54,825 nucleotides of DNA from Welwitschia mirabilis (GCA_051453625.1 JBOZIK010000001.1:57641892-57696716), one strand, 5' to 3'; positions 1 through 10,714 are shown, numbered from the stretch's first letter. Translations and numbers: made by a program. Notes: generated by a model not told the origin, from the sequence alone.

Positions 1-335
1 TCTTTTTGTTGGCTAACATATCCTTTAAATTGATATTTGAATTAGAAGATTTGTTGGATTCCATAGAGGTAATAGTATTAGGATAATTAGGTAAAAGAGG
101 AGAGGTAGGATTTTTAATAGAACTTGGTTGATTTTCAGAAATTTTTAATGATTTAGAAGTATGTAAACAAGAAATAATAAATGCAAAATAATCATCTTGC
201 TCAATTAAATAATTAAATTTTTCTTTCTCATCTTGATTTCTTGAATTAAAGTCTATCAAACGTTCTTTGATTGCTTTATTAAGAAAATGTCTTTCATTAG
301 TGTATTTGCTTTTACTACTATTTACTATTACCCTA
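1..335 (-). pseudogene. Athila-type gag, N-terminal part (cut by window edge)
   Basis: A stop-free reading frame of about 110 codons runs leftward and leaves the window at base 1. Its last visible residues (SSNSNINLKDMLANKK) resemble the start of the gag at 20.8 kb (NPNANVILRELIANKK), and it lies about 480 bases downstream of a tRNA-Asp-type primer site and an LTR, where gag belongs. Gag forms the particle of a Ty3/gypsy retrotransposon. The upstream half (containing NERHFLNKAIKERLIDF) has no match in the other gag copies in this window, so it may be an extra N-terminal region. A frame of this length without stops is unusual beside its decayed neighbours. Assignment rests on position and the short similarity only. 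Confidence 0.5.
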
Positions 336-814
336 TAAGATCAATTTATGTTAAACAAACTTCTTTACATTCAAGTGGCATCAATCTCTAGGATCACACA
401 GAGGTGTAAAGAGTAGGATATACTAAAATAAATGTGGCAATCACTTAGATTACATGAAGTACAAAGTGTAGGCCAAGTTTGATAGAAATAATAACTAATG
501 TGGTAATTCCCAAGATCACACAAAGTGCGGGGGCTAGACCTAATAGATTTCAAAATTAAAATATGAATTCTTAAAATTACATTTGAAAGTAAATAAAGGA
601 AAATTACAAGAAATAAAAATTACAGTTGGTGAGAAAGGAAATTAAAGTATACTCCAAATGGAAAATCAAACAATTACTTGTAGATTCAAATGTAATTAAG
701 AAATTACAAGTAGATCCAAGAGGATAAAATATAACACTACTCAAACAAAAAAATTGAAATGAATTCAAAATACTTTCTTGAGTAATGAAAATCTTCCTTT
801 TCTCTTGAAGTATT
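336..814 (-). other. Untranslated leader of the minus-strand Athila element
   Basis: AT-rich sequence between the primer site and the start of the gag frame. No coding signal is visible; a short open frame at 371-553 has no family resemblance. Leaders of several hundred bases are normal for this lineage. Confidence 0.45.
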
Positions 815-831
815 GCCCAGCAATGACGTCA
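815..831 (-). promoter_or_regulatory. Primer binding site, tRNA-Asp type
   Basis: Read on the + strand, these 17 bases (gcccagcaatgacgtca) match the 3' end of plant tRNA-Asp (CCCCGGCAACGGCGCCA) at 12 positions. Four of the five differences are C-to-T or G-to-A. Three bases (aaa) separate it from the LTR, the same spacing as at 21466 and 42741. tRNA-Asp priming is typical of Athila elements. Confidence 0.8.
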
Positions 832-834
832 AAA

Positions 835-1937
835 TGTTGCGATGTGTATTTGTACTTGTAATTCCAATATTCTAAAGATCAAATTTAACTTGCAACATAT
901 GAAAAGCTAAATATCTGATTGCAGACAATACACATTTGTATAGTGGGATAAACCCAAATGTCATACACTTAAAGAATAATTTTGAAAGAGAATATGAAAA
1001 AATGCTTACGTAAAGAGAAGAATAAGTATGTTGGACTTTTGCTTTCAAGGAAATAAAATTAAATAATGCAAATATGAAAATGGAATACAATGCAATGTAA
1101 TAAAATGAAATGCAATGTAATGAATGCAATTCTAATGTAATGATCTAATTTAACTTCCAATATATTATCATTTAGATTGACCCTTATAATCTATTTCAAT
1201 TACAAATTTATATCACTTAATATTGTAATTAAGATAAGCTAAAAGGAAGAATAATAAAACATTTAAAGATATTTCAATTTAATTAGTACTTTTATTAATG
1301 AAATTGAAGTACATCCACTTACGAAAATAACTTCTTAATGAAAGATTCTCTACCTAACACCAAGGTGGTCCTTCTCATAAGTAGGATTGATCTTCTTACC
1401 TTCAGAAATCTCCAATTATCATAAGAATTTAGATACAAAATACGATTTTCAATAGGGTCTAAAACAATCTATTTATAGATTGGGATAGGTCACTAAAGGG
1501 TGTAAAATAAAGAGGTATAGGTTAAATACACCCTTTCATAATAATTTAATTAACTTTACACATTATTTTAAGTGTCATTCCTTGTGTTTTCCTCACGACA
1601 AGGAGGACGATATTCCATCTACCAACTAATGCTTTGCACATGTCGAAAAAGTTGACTTTCGTCCCAATTGTTGTCCTCATGACATAGAGGACAACCATAC
1701 TTTTTTGACTATCATCCCCTATGTCATTCCCACAATAGTGGAATGACCAAAATATCTTTATTACTTTTATTTAGTCGATCATTATTCAAAAATAGGTTCT
1801 TATTTAAAATATTATTGCATATTTTAGTCTATATGGAAGCTTTGTAGAATTTGCATAAATCCCTAGAAAAACTTTTCAATAAGACCTAAAAATGTACTCC
1901 ACAAGTGTATTAAATAGGTCAAGTTGGCATCACAACA
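835..1937 (-). repeat. Athila-type 5' LTR, apparently complete
   Basis: Starts TGTTGCGATG beside the primer site and ends CATCACAACA, giving the TG...CA termini and short inverted ends seen in the other LTRs here. It is the reverse complement of the LTR at 26422-27693: shared blocks include the termini, the stretch just inside the outer end (1840-1937 against 26422-26520) and the TATA region. A TATAAATA box lies at 1470-1477 (minus strand). The segment 1560-1740 holds GTCATTCC/GGAATGAC-like dyads in the U3. It is 1,103 bp long, against about 1,250-1,270 bp for its relatives. Its 3' partner is outside the window. Confidence 0.85.
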
Positions 1938-2186
1938 ATAGGCTAGAAGATCATCAGTTCAAGAGTGATAAGGGAACCAAGGAAGACAACATTTTTATCT
2001 CTCCTTAAAGAGTGAAGTAGGCACATTGCTAAATCACTATAAATCTTGTGGACTGATTATTCTTTTCTTTTTTTCTATTTTTCTAAGATATAGTTTTAAT
2101 TTGCAAAGATGATAAATTTCATTTAAGAATCAGTTTTAGATTTAAAATTTATTATTATTCCTATTCATTTCCCTTTAAGAATTTCA
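1938..2186 (+). repeat. Copia (SIRE-type) 5' LTR, 3'-terminal remnant
   Basis: About 250 bp homologous to 10440-10714, including the shared run around 'atcatcagttcaagagtgat' and the AT-rich end before the primer site. Only the last part of the LTR remains, and the left side abuts the end of the Athila LTR. It lies immediately before an initiator-Met primer site, so it is the 5' LTR of the gag-bearing copy that follows. Confidence 0.75.
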
Positions 2187-2188
2187 TT

Positions 2189-2200
2189 TAGTATCAAAGT
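2189..2200 (+). promoter_or_regulatory. Primer binding site, tRNA-iMet type (copia)
   Basis: tagtatcaaagt matches TGGTATCAGAGC with three transitions, two bases after the LTR end. This is the usual Ty1/copia primer site. Confidence 0.8.
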
Positions 2201-2241
2201 GAGGTTACTCTTGTTAGAGCTTCACCACTCTAAGTGATCAA

Positions 2242-3700
2242 ATGGGACCTATTGCTGATGAAGGCCATTCAATCTCAAGGCCATATTATTTTAATGGGTT
2301 AAACTATTCCTTTTAAAAAAATAAAATGATCATATTTCTAAAATATCTTGATTTAAATATCTAGGATAGTATTGTATGTGGTTACTTCAAAACCACTATT
2401 TCATTGGCAGGTTGGTCTGATGAATAGAAGGAGGAAGTGAGGCTTAACACAAAAGTGATAAATGCACTAATTTTTGCCTCAGTCTGAAGGAGTACAACTG
2501 AGTAGTTTAGTGTTTCTCTACAAAGGAAATATATGATACCCTCAAGATCGCTTATGAAGGTATAAGTATTGTGAAAAATTCCAAGTTATAATTGTTAATA
2601 ACTCAATTCAAAAATGTTAGAATGGAATAACAGAAATCTATTACTAAATACACAACCAAGGTCATGGACATTGTGAATGCAATGTGAGGTCTTGAAGTAA
2701 AGATTTCAAAACAAAGAGTTATGAGAAAAATCTTGATGTGTTACCTAAGCATTTTAGACCTAAGACTACTACAGTTGAAGAGAACAAAAATCTAGATATC
2801 ATAAGTTTAGAGGAGCTCAAGGGATCTTGATTACATATAAACTACCATTATGGATGATGAGGAACCCAAAATAAAGAATATTACCTTGAAATATTTAAGT
2901 TAATGTAAATAGGATTACAACAATAAAGATGATGAGAAGAATTTAGTCCTCTTAGCTAGAAATTTCAAGAGATTTCTAAGAAAATAAAAAGACTATAATA
3001 CAATAAGATTTGATATCAATGAGGATCAAATGGAGAAAAAAACTTCTTTCAAGAATTTTGGCAGAAACAAGAAATATCTATAATGCTTTGAGTGTAAGGA
3101 CTTTTATCACACAGTGGTTAAATGTGCAAATACAAGAAAAGCTAAAATCAAGGGAAAGAAGGCTCTCAAAGTCATTTGGAATGATGATGAAGAATCTAAC
3201 TTAGAACCATCTCAAAATGAATAAGAGAAGTGCAAATTGCTAGCTATCTCTAAATAATATTCCTTCATATTAACTATTAAGGATAAGCATGCAATCTCTA
3301 ATGAGAATGAGGTAATATCTTAAAATATTAAAGAAATTTATAAATAATTATATTTTCATTGTGAAGTTTTATCTTGTAAAAATAGGGATTTACAATATAA
3401 ATTATTATCTCTATAAATTAAACTTAAATTAGCCAATAAAGAGTTGGATAAGGCTATTGAAAATCTTGCAGGTGTAAATAAAACTATTTCTCTATTATTA
3501 GGGGATCTACAGGATGAAAGGAAACTTAATTCTACTACCTCATATCACTCCAACAAGGTAAAATCTAATCACAAGAGGTATGCTTTGAGGTCTAATAATT
3601 TAAATTTTTTTCATATTCAATGTTTCTACTATAGGTCTAGGGCATGTTACATCTTCTTGTCCCATAAGAAAGGGAAATTGTTTTCATTATAAAAGTGATA
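2242..3700 (+). pseudogene. SIRE-type copia gag, decayed
   Basis: The ATG at 2242 opens a frame reading RPYYFNGLNYSF then KNKMIIFL, the conserved gag start of Sireviruses (RPP-FDG-NY--WK--M). Trp codons have become TAA or TAG (after NYSF; after DLNI) and further stops and shifts follow. A perfectly preserved zinc knuckle CFECKDFYHTVVKC (CX2CX4HX4C) is encoded at 3084-3125. A heptad-like stretch (ELDKAIENLAGVNKTISLLL, 3440-3500) follows. A second knuckle near 3609-3690 is decayed (CFYY...ACYIF...HKK). Gag packages the element RNA; this copy cannot make full-length protein. Confidence 0.8.
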
Positions 3701-3810
3701 AGTTTTTGTGGAAACCAAAAGCAACAAACAATTAGCCTCTCATCAAGTAAAGATTGGTTAAAAATGAATTTGTTAAAGATTGCTTATTCAAACCACTCTT
3801 AAAGAAAAGG

Positions 3811-5060
3811 AGCATTCTAGATGATACTTATATAGTGGCTGCTCAAGACATATGACAAGTAACAGAAGAAGGTTTCACACACTTATCAACTATAATGAAG
3901 GAGAGCTTTTTTTAGTGACAATTAAAAAGTAGTCATTAAGGGAAAATGGTTTGTGAATATGATCTTTTAAAAATTGATGATGTTTTATATGTAGAGGGCC
4001 TTAAGCATAATCTTTTAAGTATTGCTCAAATGTATGATAAAGGGAATATAGTTATTTTTTATAAAAATAAGTGTATGGTAAAGACTATTTCTGACAATAA
4101 GAAACTTTTAGTTACCCATCGTCTAGGAAACTTGTATTCTATAAGAAGCAAATCTAATGATGCAGAACTATATAGTTTTACATAAGAGAATCAAAAACAT
4201 CTTTGGCATAGAAGAATGGATCATTCAAATGTTGCAAACTTAAGGACCATATCTCACTAAGAGTTGGTTAGGGATTTACTCAAACTTAGTTTTTCAAATT
4301 CTAACTTGTATGAACATTATCAAGGAGGTAAAATCATGAAATCTTCTTTTAAACTTAAGCTTAAGATATCCTCAAAATAACCTTTAGATATGTTGCACTT
4401 AGATTTAGCAAGGCCTACAAAAGTTCAAATTCTAAGTGGCAAGAGATATTTTATAGTGGCAATTGATCATTTTATGCATTATACCTAGATTGAATTTTTA
4501 CATTCTAAATATGATCCATTTAATAAGTTTTATCATCTGTGTAAAAAAATTTAAAATAAAAAAGGCCTCAGCATTAAGAAAATTAGATCTGATCATGGAG
4601 GTGATTTTGAAAATGAAAATTTTATTAATTTTTATGATAACTAGGGAATATTTTATATTTTTTAGCTCTTAAAATACTTTAACAAAATGGGATGGCAGAA
4701 AGAAAGAATAGAATGTTAATAGAAATGGCAAGGATGATGCTAGAAAAACATAATCTTGTAAGATGATTTGAGTTAACACTATAAATACTACTTATTACAT
4801 ATCAAATAGAGTCTTTCTAAGGGCTGGTACTCAAAGCACCTCTTATGAACTATGAAATGATAAGAAGCCAATGGTAAAGTATTTTAGAGCCTTTGGTAGT
4901 AAATGTATTATTTTGAATGATAAGAATCTAGGAAAATTCCAGCCTAAAGGTATGCATGGTATTTTTATTAGATATTCTTTGAAATGCAAAGCCTATAGAG
5001 TTTTTAATTATGATTCAAATAAAGTTAAAGAATTTATTCATTTTAAATTTTAGAGTTTAA
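3811..5060 (+). pseudogene. SIRE-type copia protease and integrase, decayed
   Basis: PR: around 3811-3850 the frame reads YLYSGCSRHMTSN after a TGA in place of Trp. The family motif is WYLDSGCSRHMT, so the catalytic Asp is Tyr here. GAG-pre-integrase: 3946-4185 (LYVEGLKHNLLSIAQMYDKG). INT: HLWHRRMDHSN of the zinc domain at about 4200, with the following Cys pair changed (YEHYQ). The core has FIVAIDHF, SDHGGDFENENF and, after a shift, QNGMAERKNRM with the catalytic Glu. The post-INT linker at 4871-5053 (YFRAFGSKCIILNDKNLGKF, then GIFIRYSLKCKAYRVF) is very well kept. PR cuts the polyprotein and INT inserts the cDNA; neither is intact. Confidence 0.85.
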
Positions 5061-5379
5061 TAATGATAGCAAGATAAATAGAGATGATAAGTATGAATCC
5101 ATATCCACTTTTGATAATGATGCTTAAGGTAATTAGTAAGATGTTACAAGCAAAGCTAATGATGAAGAAATTGATGATACTTTTAAACATACTACTTCTT
5201 GAAAATGTTATTCTCTTCCCCTTACAATGAGCAAAGATCATTCATTTGATCAAAACATTAAAAATCTAGATTCAGATATAAGTACAAATGAAGTATAAAT
5301 AAAATTTGTGCTCATTTTTATTTTGTATCTCATATTAAACTTAGAAATATAGCTAAAGCAAAGCAACATTATGAAAGAT

Positions 5380-5531
5380 TAGAAGCAATGTAAAAGAAAC
5401 TCCTGTAGTTCAAAAGAAATGAAGTATAAGACTTAGTGATCATATCAAAAGGTAAACACATTATTAGTACAAAATGGGTTTATAAAAATACATTATATGA
5501 ATTAGTCATAATAGTTTAAAACAAAGATAAA
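5380..5531 (+). pseudogene. Copia reverse transcriptase, N-terminal fragment up to gap
   Basis: One frame reads LVIISKGKHIISTKWVYKN, the conserved first block of copia RT, and ends at the run of N at 5532. The 5060-5380 stretch before it is the poorly conserved INT-RT linker. The rest of RT is missing in the gap or lost. Confidence 0.7.
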
Positions 5532-5631
5532 NNNNNNNNNNNNNNNNNNNNNNNNNNNNNNNNNNNNNNNNNNNNNNNNNNNNNNNNNNNNNNNNNNNNN
5601 NNNNNNNNNNNNNNNNNNNNNNNNNNNNNNN
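5532..5631. other. Assembly gap (100 N)
   Basis: Exactly 100 N, a conventional size for a gap of unknown length. The sequence after it restarts at a point homologous to 3989, so the two flanks are not continuous parts of one element. Confidence 0.95.
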
Positions 5632-6237
5632 ATGTAGAGGGCCTTAAGCATAATCTTTTAAGTATTGCTCAAATGTATGATAAAGGTAATATAGTTATTT
5701 TTGACAAAAATAAGTATGTAGTAAAGAGTATTTCTAGTAATAAAGAAGTTTTAATTATCCATCATCTAGGAAATTTGTATTCTATAAGAGGCAAATAAAA
5801 TGATAAAGAGTTATTCAGTTTTACTCAAAAGAGTTAAGAACATCTCTGACATAGAAGAATGGACCATTTAAATATTGCAAACTTGAAATTATCTCTTAAC
5901 AAGATTTGGTTAGAGGCTTACCCAAACTTAGCTTTTTAAATTCTCTCTTGTGTGAGCATTGTCAAGCAGTAAAAATAATGAAATATTCTTTTAAATCTAA
6001 GATTAAAATATCCTTAAAAAGGCCTCTAGATATTTTGCACTCAAATTTAGTAGGGCCTAGAAAATTTTAAAGTCTAAGAGGCAAGGAATTTTTTATGGTG
6101 GTAGTTGATGATTTTACTCAATATTCATTGGTTGAACTTCTGCATTATAAATCTAATGCTTTTGATAAGTTTTATCGACTTTGAAAAAAAATTTAGAGTG
6201 AAAGGCCTCACCACTAAGAAATATAGGTCTAATCATG
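5632..6237 (+). pseudogene. Second SIRE-type copia copy: GAG-pre-INT and integrase fragment
   Basis: Homologous to 3989-4600. The first 55 bases after the gap are identical; the rest then diverges (by eye nearly one base in five). It encodes HNLLSIAQMYDKGNIVIF, then the zinc-domain HRRMDHLNIANLK, then FFMVVVDDFTQYSLVELLHY with the first catalytic Asp kept. It stops abruptly near 6237, where the sequence jumps to the end of RT, so most of INT and RT is deleted. Confidence 0.8.
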
Positions 6238-6254
6238 TAGTTTTTAGAGATTCC

Positions 6255-6570
6255 AATGAAAAACTAACACTTTAATTCTCTAAGGTTATGCAAAGAGAAT
6301 TTGAAATGAGCATTCTTAGAGAGCTCAATTTCTTCTTAGCCTTGCATAATAAATATCTTAGAAATGGTATTTTTTTAATTTAATATAAGCATGTCAAGGA
6401 GCTTCTAAAGAAATACAAACTCGATCAAGCAAACGAAGTTTGCACTTCCATGTCCACATCCACAAAAACTATTAAGGATGAGTCATACCAACAACTTCCT
6501 GATTTGATTACCAAGCTTTTCTTAAAAGTGAAACTTAAGCTGTTAAGGATTGATCTGGGTAAAGGAACAT
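6255..6570 (+). pseudogene. Copia RT C-terminus fused to RNase H C-terminus
   Basis: At 6288 the frame reads MQREFEMSILRELNFFLAL, the conserved late RT block, followed by KELLKKYKLDQANEVCTSMS. After KDES (about 6478) it jumps to QQLPDLITKLFLKVKLKLLR, the last block of copia RNase H. The whole RNase H core is missing. Together with the jump at 6237 this makes at least two internal deletions in the second copy. Confidence 0.75.
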
Positions 6571-6754
6571 GTCTAATTGAGGTATGATTTTTCTTTGATA
6601 ATCAATATCAAAATTTATACATATTGATCATGTTTTTAAATGGATTAAGAGCATCATTCTTCTCCTTTTTATTGTCTTCTATTGTTTCACTTTCATTTTT
6701 GTTTAAAATTGTCATTTCTTTGCTTATCATTGGATCTCCCTGTTACTTCAAGGG

Positions 6755-6875
6755 TTTTGATGTCTGCCTTCTTAGAAGGCTGGACATCCACATACTTGAT
6801 AATGGGTCTCAGGCTGAGTAAAGGCTAGACATCCATCCTTAAAAGGCTAAAAGTTTGAAAACCTGGTAGACATGA
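6755..6875 (+). repeat. GGACATCC-type repeats in the RH-env spacer
   Basis: Three copies of a (G/A)GACATCCA-like motif (ctggacatccacatac, ctagacatccatcctt, gtagacatgaat) with short inverted arms (cttagaaggctgg, ccttaaaaggct). The same motif is repeated in this element's LTR at 8597-8940. The stretch lies after RNase H and before the env-like ORF. Confidence 0.55.
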
Positions 6876-7070
6876 ATTCACGTTTTATTCCATCAAAACC
6901 CTCCTTCCTCATCTACCTCTATATATTTGGTTATCCCCTTTTTTTGTCTAATCCTATAGTTTTCCAATACTCCAGTATTTAAAAGTAAGTATTCCTCTCT
7001 TAGTTTGCTTTTTTGATCTTTTTCTTTCTTTAGTAGCTTGTTTCTTTCCTTCTTCTTCTTTGTTTTCATC

Positions 7071-7985
7071 ATGCCAAGTTATAAGATTCCAGTTTTAAAA
7101 AAGGATAGAGGTAAAGATAAGGAAGCAGAGTCTATTTTTATGACCCCTAGTGCAAAGGCAATGTGGACTTAGAGTTTCAATAATAAGCCTCTTGCTCCAT
7201 AGAGGATCATTTTATAGGACACTTTCTGATATTATTTTAATCTTTTGCCCAAGTTGAAACAGTTAGGCTGGACATATATTCTAAACCCTCATGCTCATGC
7301 TTTGGTAATTTGATTCATAGGTTTTACTATAACCGTTCTTATAATCATGAGTAGAATTATTTTATATTAAATTTGTATGATATTGATATTGATATTAATA
7401 TTGAAATAATATTGATATTAATATTAGAATTAGTTCACCATGTCTATTTAGTTTTAATTTTAGACAGTTTAGTTTTCAGAAATGAACTCAATGAAGTTTT
7501 GTGTAAAAGATAAGAGTAATGGTGAACTACCATTTCCACTTAGGTTTTAAGGCCAATATACAAGGTACTCTTTCACATTATCTCCAATAATTTCATTCCA
7601 AATCTTGGCCACATAGATGAAGTATCTCCTCTGTATGCTTATGTTATGTATTGTTATGCTCAAAGAATTCAACTCAACTTACCTTTACTAATTTGGTAAA
7701 ACATGGCTTCCTACACATTTATGAGTTCAGAATCACTATCATATGAAGGTATTATCACTAATATGTGTCATGACTAGGAAGCTCTACCAAAGATTAAAGA
7801 TGAAATTCTAAAACTACCAAAGACATTTGATGAATTCTCTCTTATTCAGATGAAAATTTTAAAAGCAACTGCTCCAGCAGCTTTGGCTTCTCCTCCTACT
7901 AGGAGATTTAAGCACATGTGACCTGGTGAATCTTCAAGAGTAGATCCTTGCTCAAATAAATCTCATCTCAGTTGTCTAAGATAAA
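7071..7985 (+). pseudogene. Env-like (post-pol) ORF of the second copia copy, decayed
   Basis: The ATG at 7071 starts MPSYKIPVLKKDRGKDKEAE. After several stops come NLLPKLKQLGWTYILNPHAHAL and, near 7700-7960, LPKTFDEFSLIQMKILKATA and SPPTRRFKHM. The layout (basic N-terminus, a 'GW..L' block, position between RNase H and the purine tracts) is that of the additional ORF of Sireviruses and of plant 'putative transposon protein' domains. Its role is unknown even in intact elements; env-like is a positional name. No clear membrane segment is preserved. Stops at former Trp and Gln codons make it non-functional. Confidence 0.55.
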
Positions 7986-8430
7986 AAAAGTCTTTTGTCA
8001 ATTTTGGTTTGAAGGTCGCATCCACCTCTTATAGTGGTAGTAGTAGTGGAATGTGGTGGAATCTAGCTAAACTTGTCTTCAACTTTCTTTCTTTCTTACT
8101 TCTTCTAGTCTCTTCTCCTATGTTCTTGTGTTGTGTATCTATTATGTTTGGGTGTTTATTAAGTTGTCTCACTCTTATGTACTACAAACTATAATGAATA
8201 TGTAAATCATCTTTGGTTTAATGGCTAATATAATATCTATTATTTCTATTATATATGTTTATTGTTGTTATCTTGTTCACATGATTTTTACAAGTATTTT
8301 TTTTTAGTATCTTATGTTTTCTTTTAGAATTAATGATTTTAAAAGAGGAAGTAATGCTAAGACTATATGAGATACGATGGTTGTATCATTTTAATAGGGA
8401 TACCAGACTCAGGAGGAGCTACTCTACATC

Positions 8431-8495
8431 TCAGGGGGAGGTTATTCTAAATAGGTTCTTTAGATAAGTGGATTTATCATCATTAAAAAGGGTGA
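8431..8495 (+). promoter_or_regulatory. Purine tracts before the copia 3' LTR
   Basis: tcagggggag at 8431-8440 and ttaaaaagggtga at 8484-8495. The second touches the LTR start and is the plus-strand primer; the first is an extra upstream tract. Multiple purine tracts are a known Sirevirus feature. Confidence 0.55.
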
Positions 8496-8596
8496 TATTA
8501 TAAGTATAATATTTTAATGATGCCAATGGTTATAAGAATCAAGTGATAAGATGGCAATTATTCATCATAGTCACGTTAAGAAGCTAACCTTTGCAT

Positions 8597-8940
8597 GTGG
8601 ACATTCCCACTCAAAATAAGGCAGATGTCCCTTCTACTTGTGGAAAAAATATATCTGTAATAGGTCTTAAGCTTAGACATCCTGATTCAAATAGGGCAGA
8701 TGTCATCTCTTCTTGTAGGAAACATGACTATTAGTTTTTAATTGTAGACCTCCCCATTTCAAATAATCTAGATGTCCTCCCTCCACTTAGTTTTTTCCTA
8801 GTATAGACCTATGGTAGGTGTGGATGGATGTCCCCATACTCCTAATATTATAGATGTTTACACTACTCTGAGGGTAGATGTCCATCCTCTTAGGAGGGAG
8901 GATGTCCCTAGTTTTAAAGGTGGATGTCCTTTCTTTGAAC
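8597..8940 (+). repeat. Array of GGACATC/GATGTCC dyads in copia U3
   Basis: Four to five degenerate units of roughly 70 bp. Each has an (A/G)GACATCC or AGACCTCC arm and, 20-30 bases on, a GATGTCC arm (8624, 8771, 8840, 8876, 8905 and 8926 regions). The arms are inverted copies and could pair. They differ from one another mostly by transitions. Confidence 0.7.
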
Positions 8941-9182
8941 CATTAAAAAAAAATCTTCTTCAGGCAAACATGTGATGTTTTTTAATGGCTATTCTCTTCT
9001 GGTACACCATTCAATCATATTATAAATATGAATTTGATTAGAATATCAGATTATCATGTCTTGGAATTATCATTTAGTGTTTCTCTTTAATATCTATTTT
9101 TTTCTTTCTCTTTAAAAGGGGTAAAACTTACTTTGTTAAGATTACAAATATACACATGAATGTATGATTTTGTGAAGGGAAC

Positions 9183-10245
9183 TAATGCACTACCAACTTA
9201 TGGTTATTTGATGGGGTTTTATGAGCTCTGTTTTAGGATATTTAAACAGGTTTGGATGTAATTCTAAGGATTTTAGATAGAAGGTCTTGGAAATATGTAA
9301 TTCTTAGAAATATTTGAGACATTTAAAGCACATTTTGATATACAAAGTTGTAAAGTAAGATTACTAACAAAAAGTCTAGGTTATCCTTACTAAAATAAAC
9401 AAATAAGACCATCATCTTCTCAGTCATTTCCATGATAGGCAAGATGATGATAATATTTAATGCTAATATGGACTATTGAGTCATCTACTGAGATACCTAC
9501 TGAGTCATGTTTTGTAATGAGCTGTCATCCCCCTTATCATTTAGACGATAGCCAGAATAATACTATAATCAACTCTGATAGCTAACCTTTGGTTGTTTCT
9601 TATCTGTAAAGGAGTGTGTATTGTAGTGCCTTTTATTTGTCATTTTTTAGTTTATAACCCTATAAATAAGACTTTCCTTTGACTCTTCTTTTCATCTTTA
9701 ATGCACTAAAAATTCTCGTAATATGAGATCAAAAGGTAAAAGATCCATCTTGAGAGTTATAGAAAGAAATTCCCTTGATGGAGGGTTGTGCATCATCCAT
9801 TGAGACCTGGCTATTTTGTAACCCAGGTGTTTGATTCTTTTTAATACAAAAACTATGTTTTCATTATTACATTTAGGTTTGTTGGATATCTCTTATGGTT
9901 TGTATTTCCCTTGATCTGGTGACAATTTCATTGATGATATAAATCTTAAGGGCAGCCTTTATTAAGGCTAAAAGAAAGTAGCTTATTTTCATTTTTTATT
10001 GCATCTAGATTAGTTACATTTGCATTTGAATTACATCTTTATTTTTTACATTGTTTTTTAAGTTTGATTACATAATCTTTATGAAAATTAATCCTTATTA
10101 TTCTCTTGTAAGTCTTTAATAAGATATGACATTCGAATTTATTCCCAACTATATTAGTATGTTACGTATTGTGTAAGATATCTATTTTATTTGTAATGAC
10201 AAGACATTTTTGAGTATAAATGTTTTGATAAATACGGTTGCAATA
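9183..10245 (+). repeat. Athila-type solo LTR nested in the copia LTR
   Basis: The left end taatgcactaccaactta matches the terminal block of the other Athila LTRs (TGTTGCACTACCAACTTA on the same strand), and the right end ttgcaata corresponds to GCAACA. It is flanked by ggaac (9178-9182) and agaac (10246-10250), a five-base target duplication with one transition. A TATAAATA box sits at 9661-9668, and dyads such as tcatttagacgata occur in U3 (about 9530). There is no internal sequence, so it is a solo LTR left by recombination between two LTRs. Confidence 0.8.
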
Positions 10246-10714
10246 AGAACTAAAACCAATTTTTGATGATCTGTGTATACTTAGTTATGCTATCTTGTGT
10301 AATTATTTAGATTAAATCCTGCACATTTACATCTATGCTTAAGGCACAACTTAATTTCTTCTTTTTTTTTTATGGTTGAGTCTAAGACTTTGAAAGATTA
10401 GAGATGTGAAAGATTAATGATAAGCCTAGAAAATCATCATTATTATACAAGAGGTTAATGATCAGTTAGAAAATCATCAGTTCAAGAGTGATAAATAAAC
10501 AAAGAAAGATGACATATTTATCTTTCCTTAAAAAGTGGAGTAGGCACATTGTCAAATCACTATAAATCTTGTGAGATAATTATTATTTTTTGTTTTGCTA
10601 TTTTTCTCAAATATAGTTTTCATTTGTGAAGCTAATAAATTTCATTTAAGAATAGGTTTTGAATTTAAAATTTATTATTATTTATATTAACCACCCTCCC
10701 CTCTAGGAATTTTA

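Larger units (their letters stand above)
8497..10714 (+). repeat. Copia 3' LTR interrupted by a solo LTR
   Basis: Starts at about 8497 after the purine tract (ttataagtataat) and ends at 10714, with 10440-10714 matching the 5' LTR remnant 1938-2186. Without the insertion at 9183-10245 it is about 1.15 kb, close to the 1.29 kb LTR of the related element at 29316. The U3 carries inverted GGACATC/GATGTCC repeats. On the right it cuts into an Athila LTR, so the copia probably landed in that LTR. Confidence 0.7.

Noticed and set aside
872-1129. An 85-codon minus-strand frame
   Set aside because: It lies wholly inside an LTR and has no similarity to a protein.
8597-8940. Regularly spaced repeats, considered as a CRISPR-like array
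   Set aside because: Units are diverged, lack constant repeat length and unique spacers, and sit inside a plant retrotransposon LTR.
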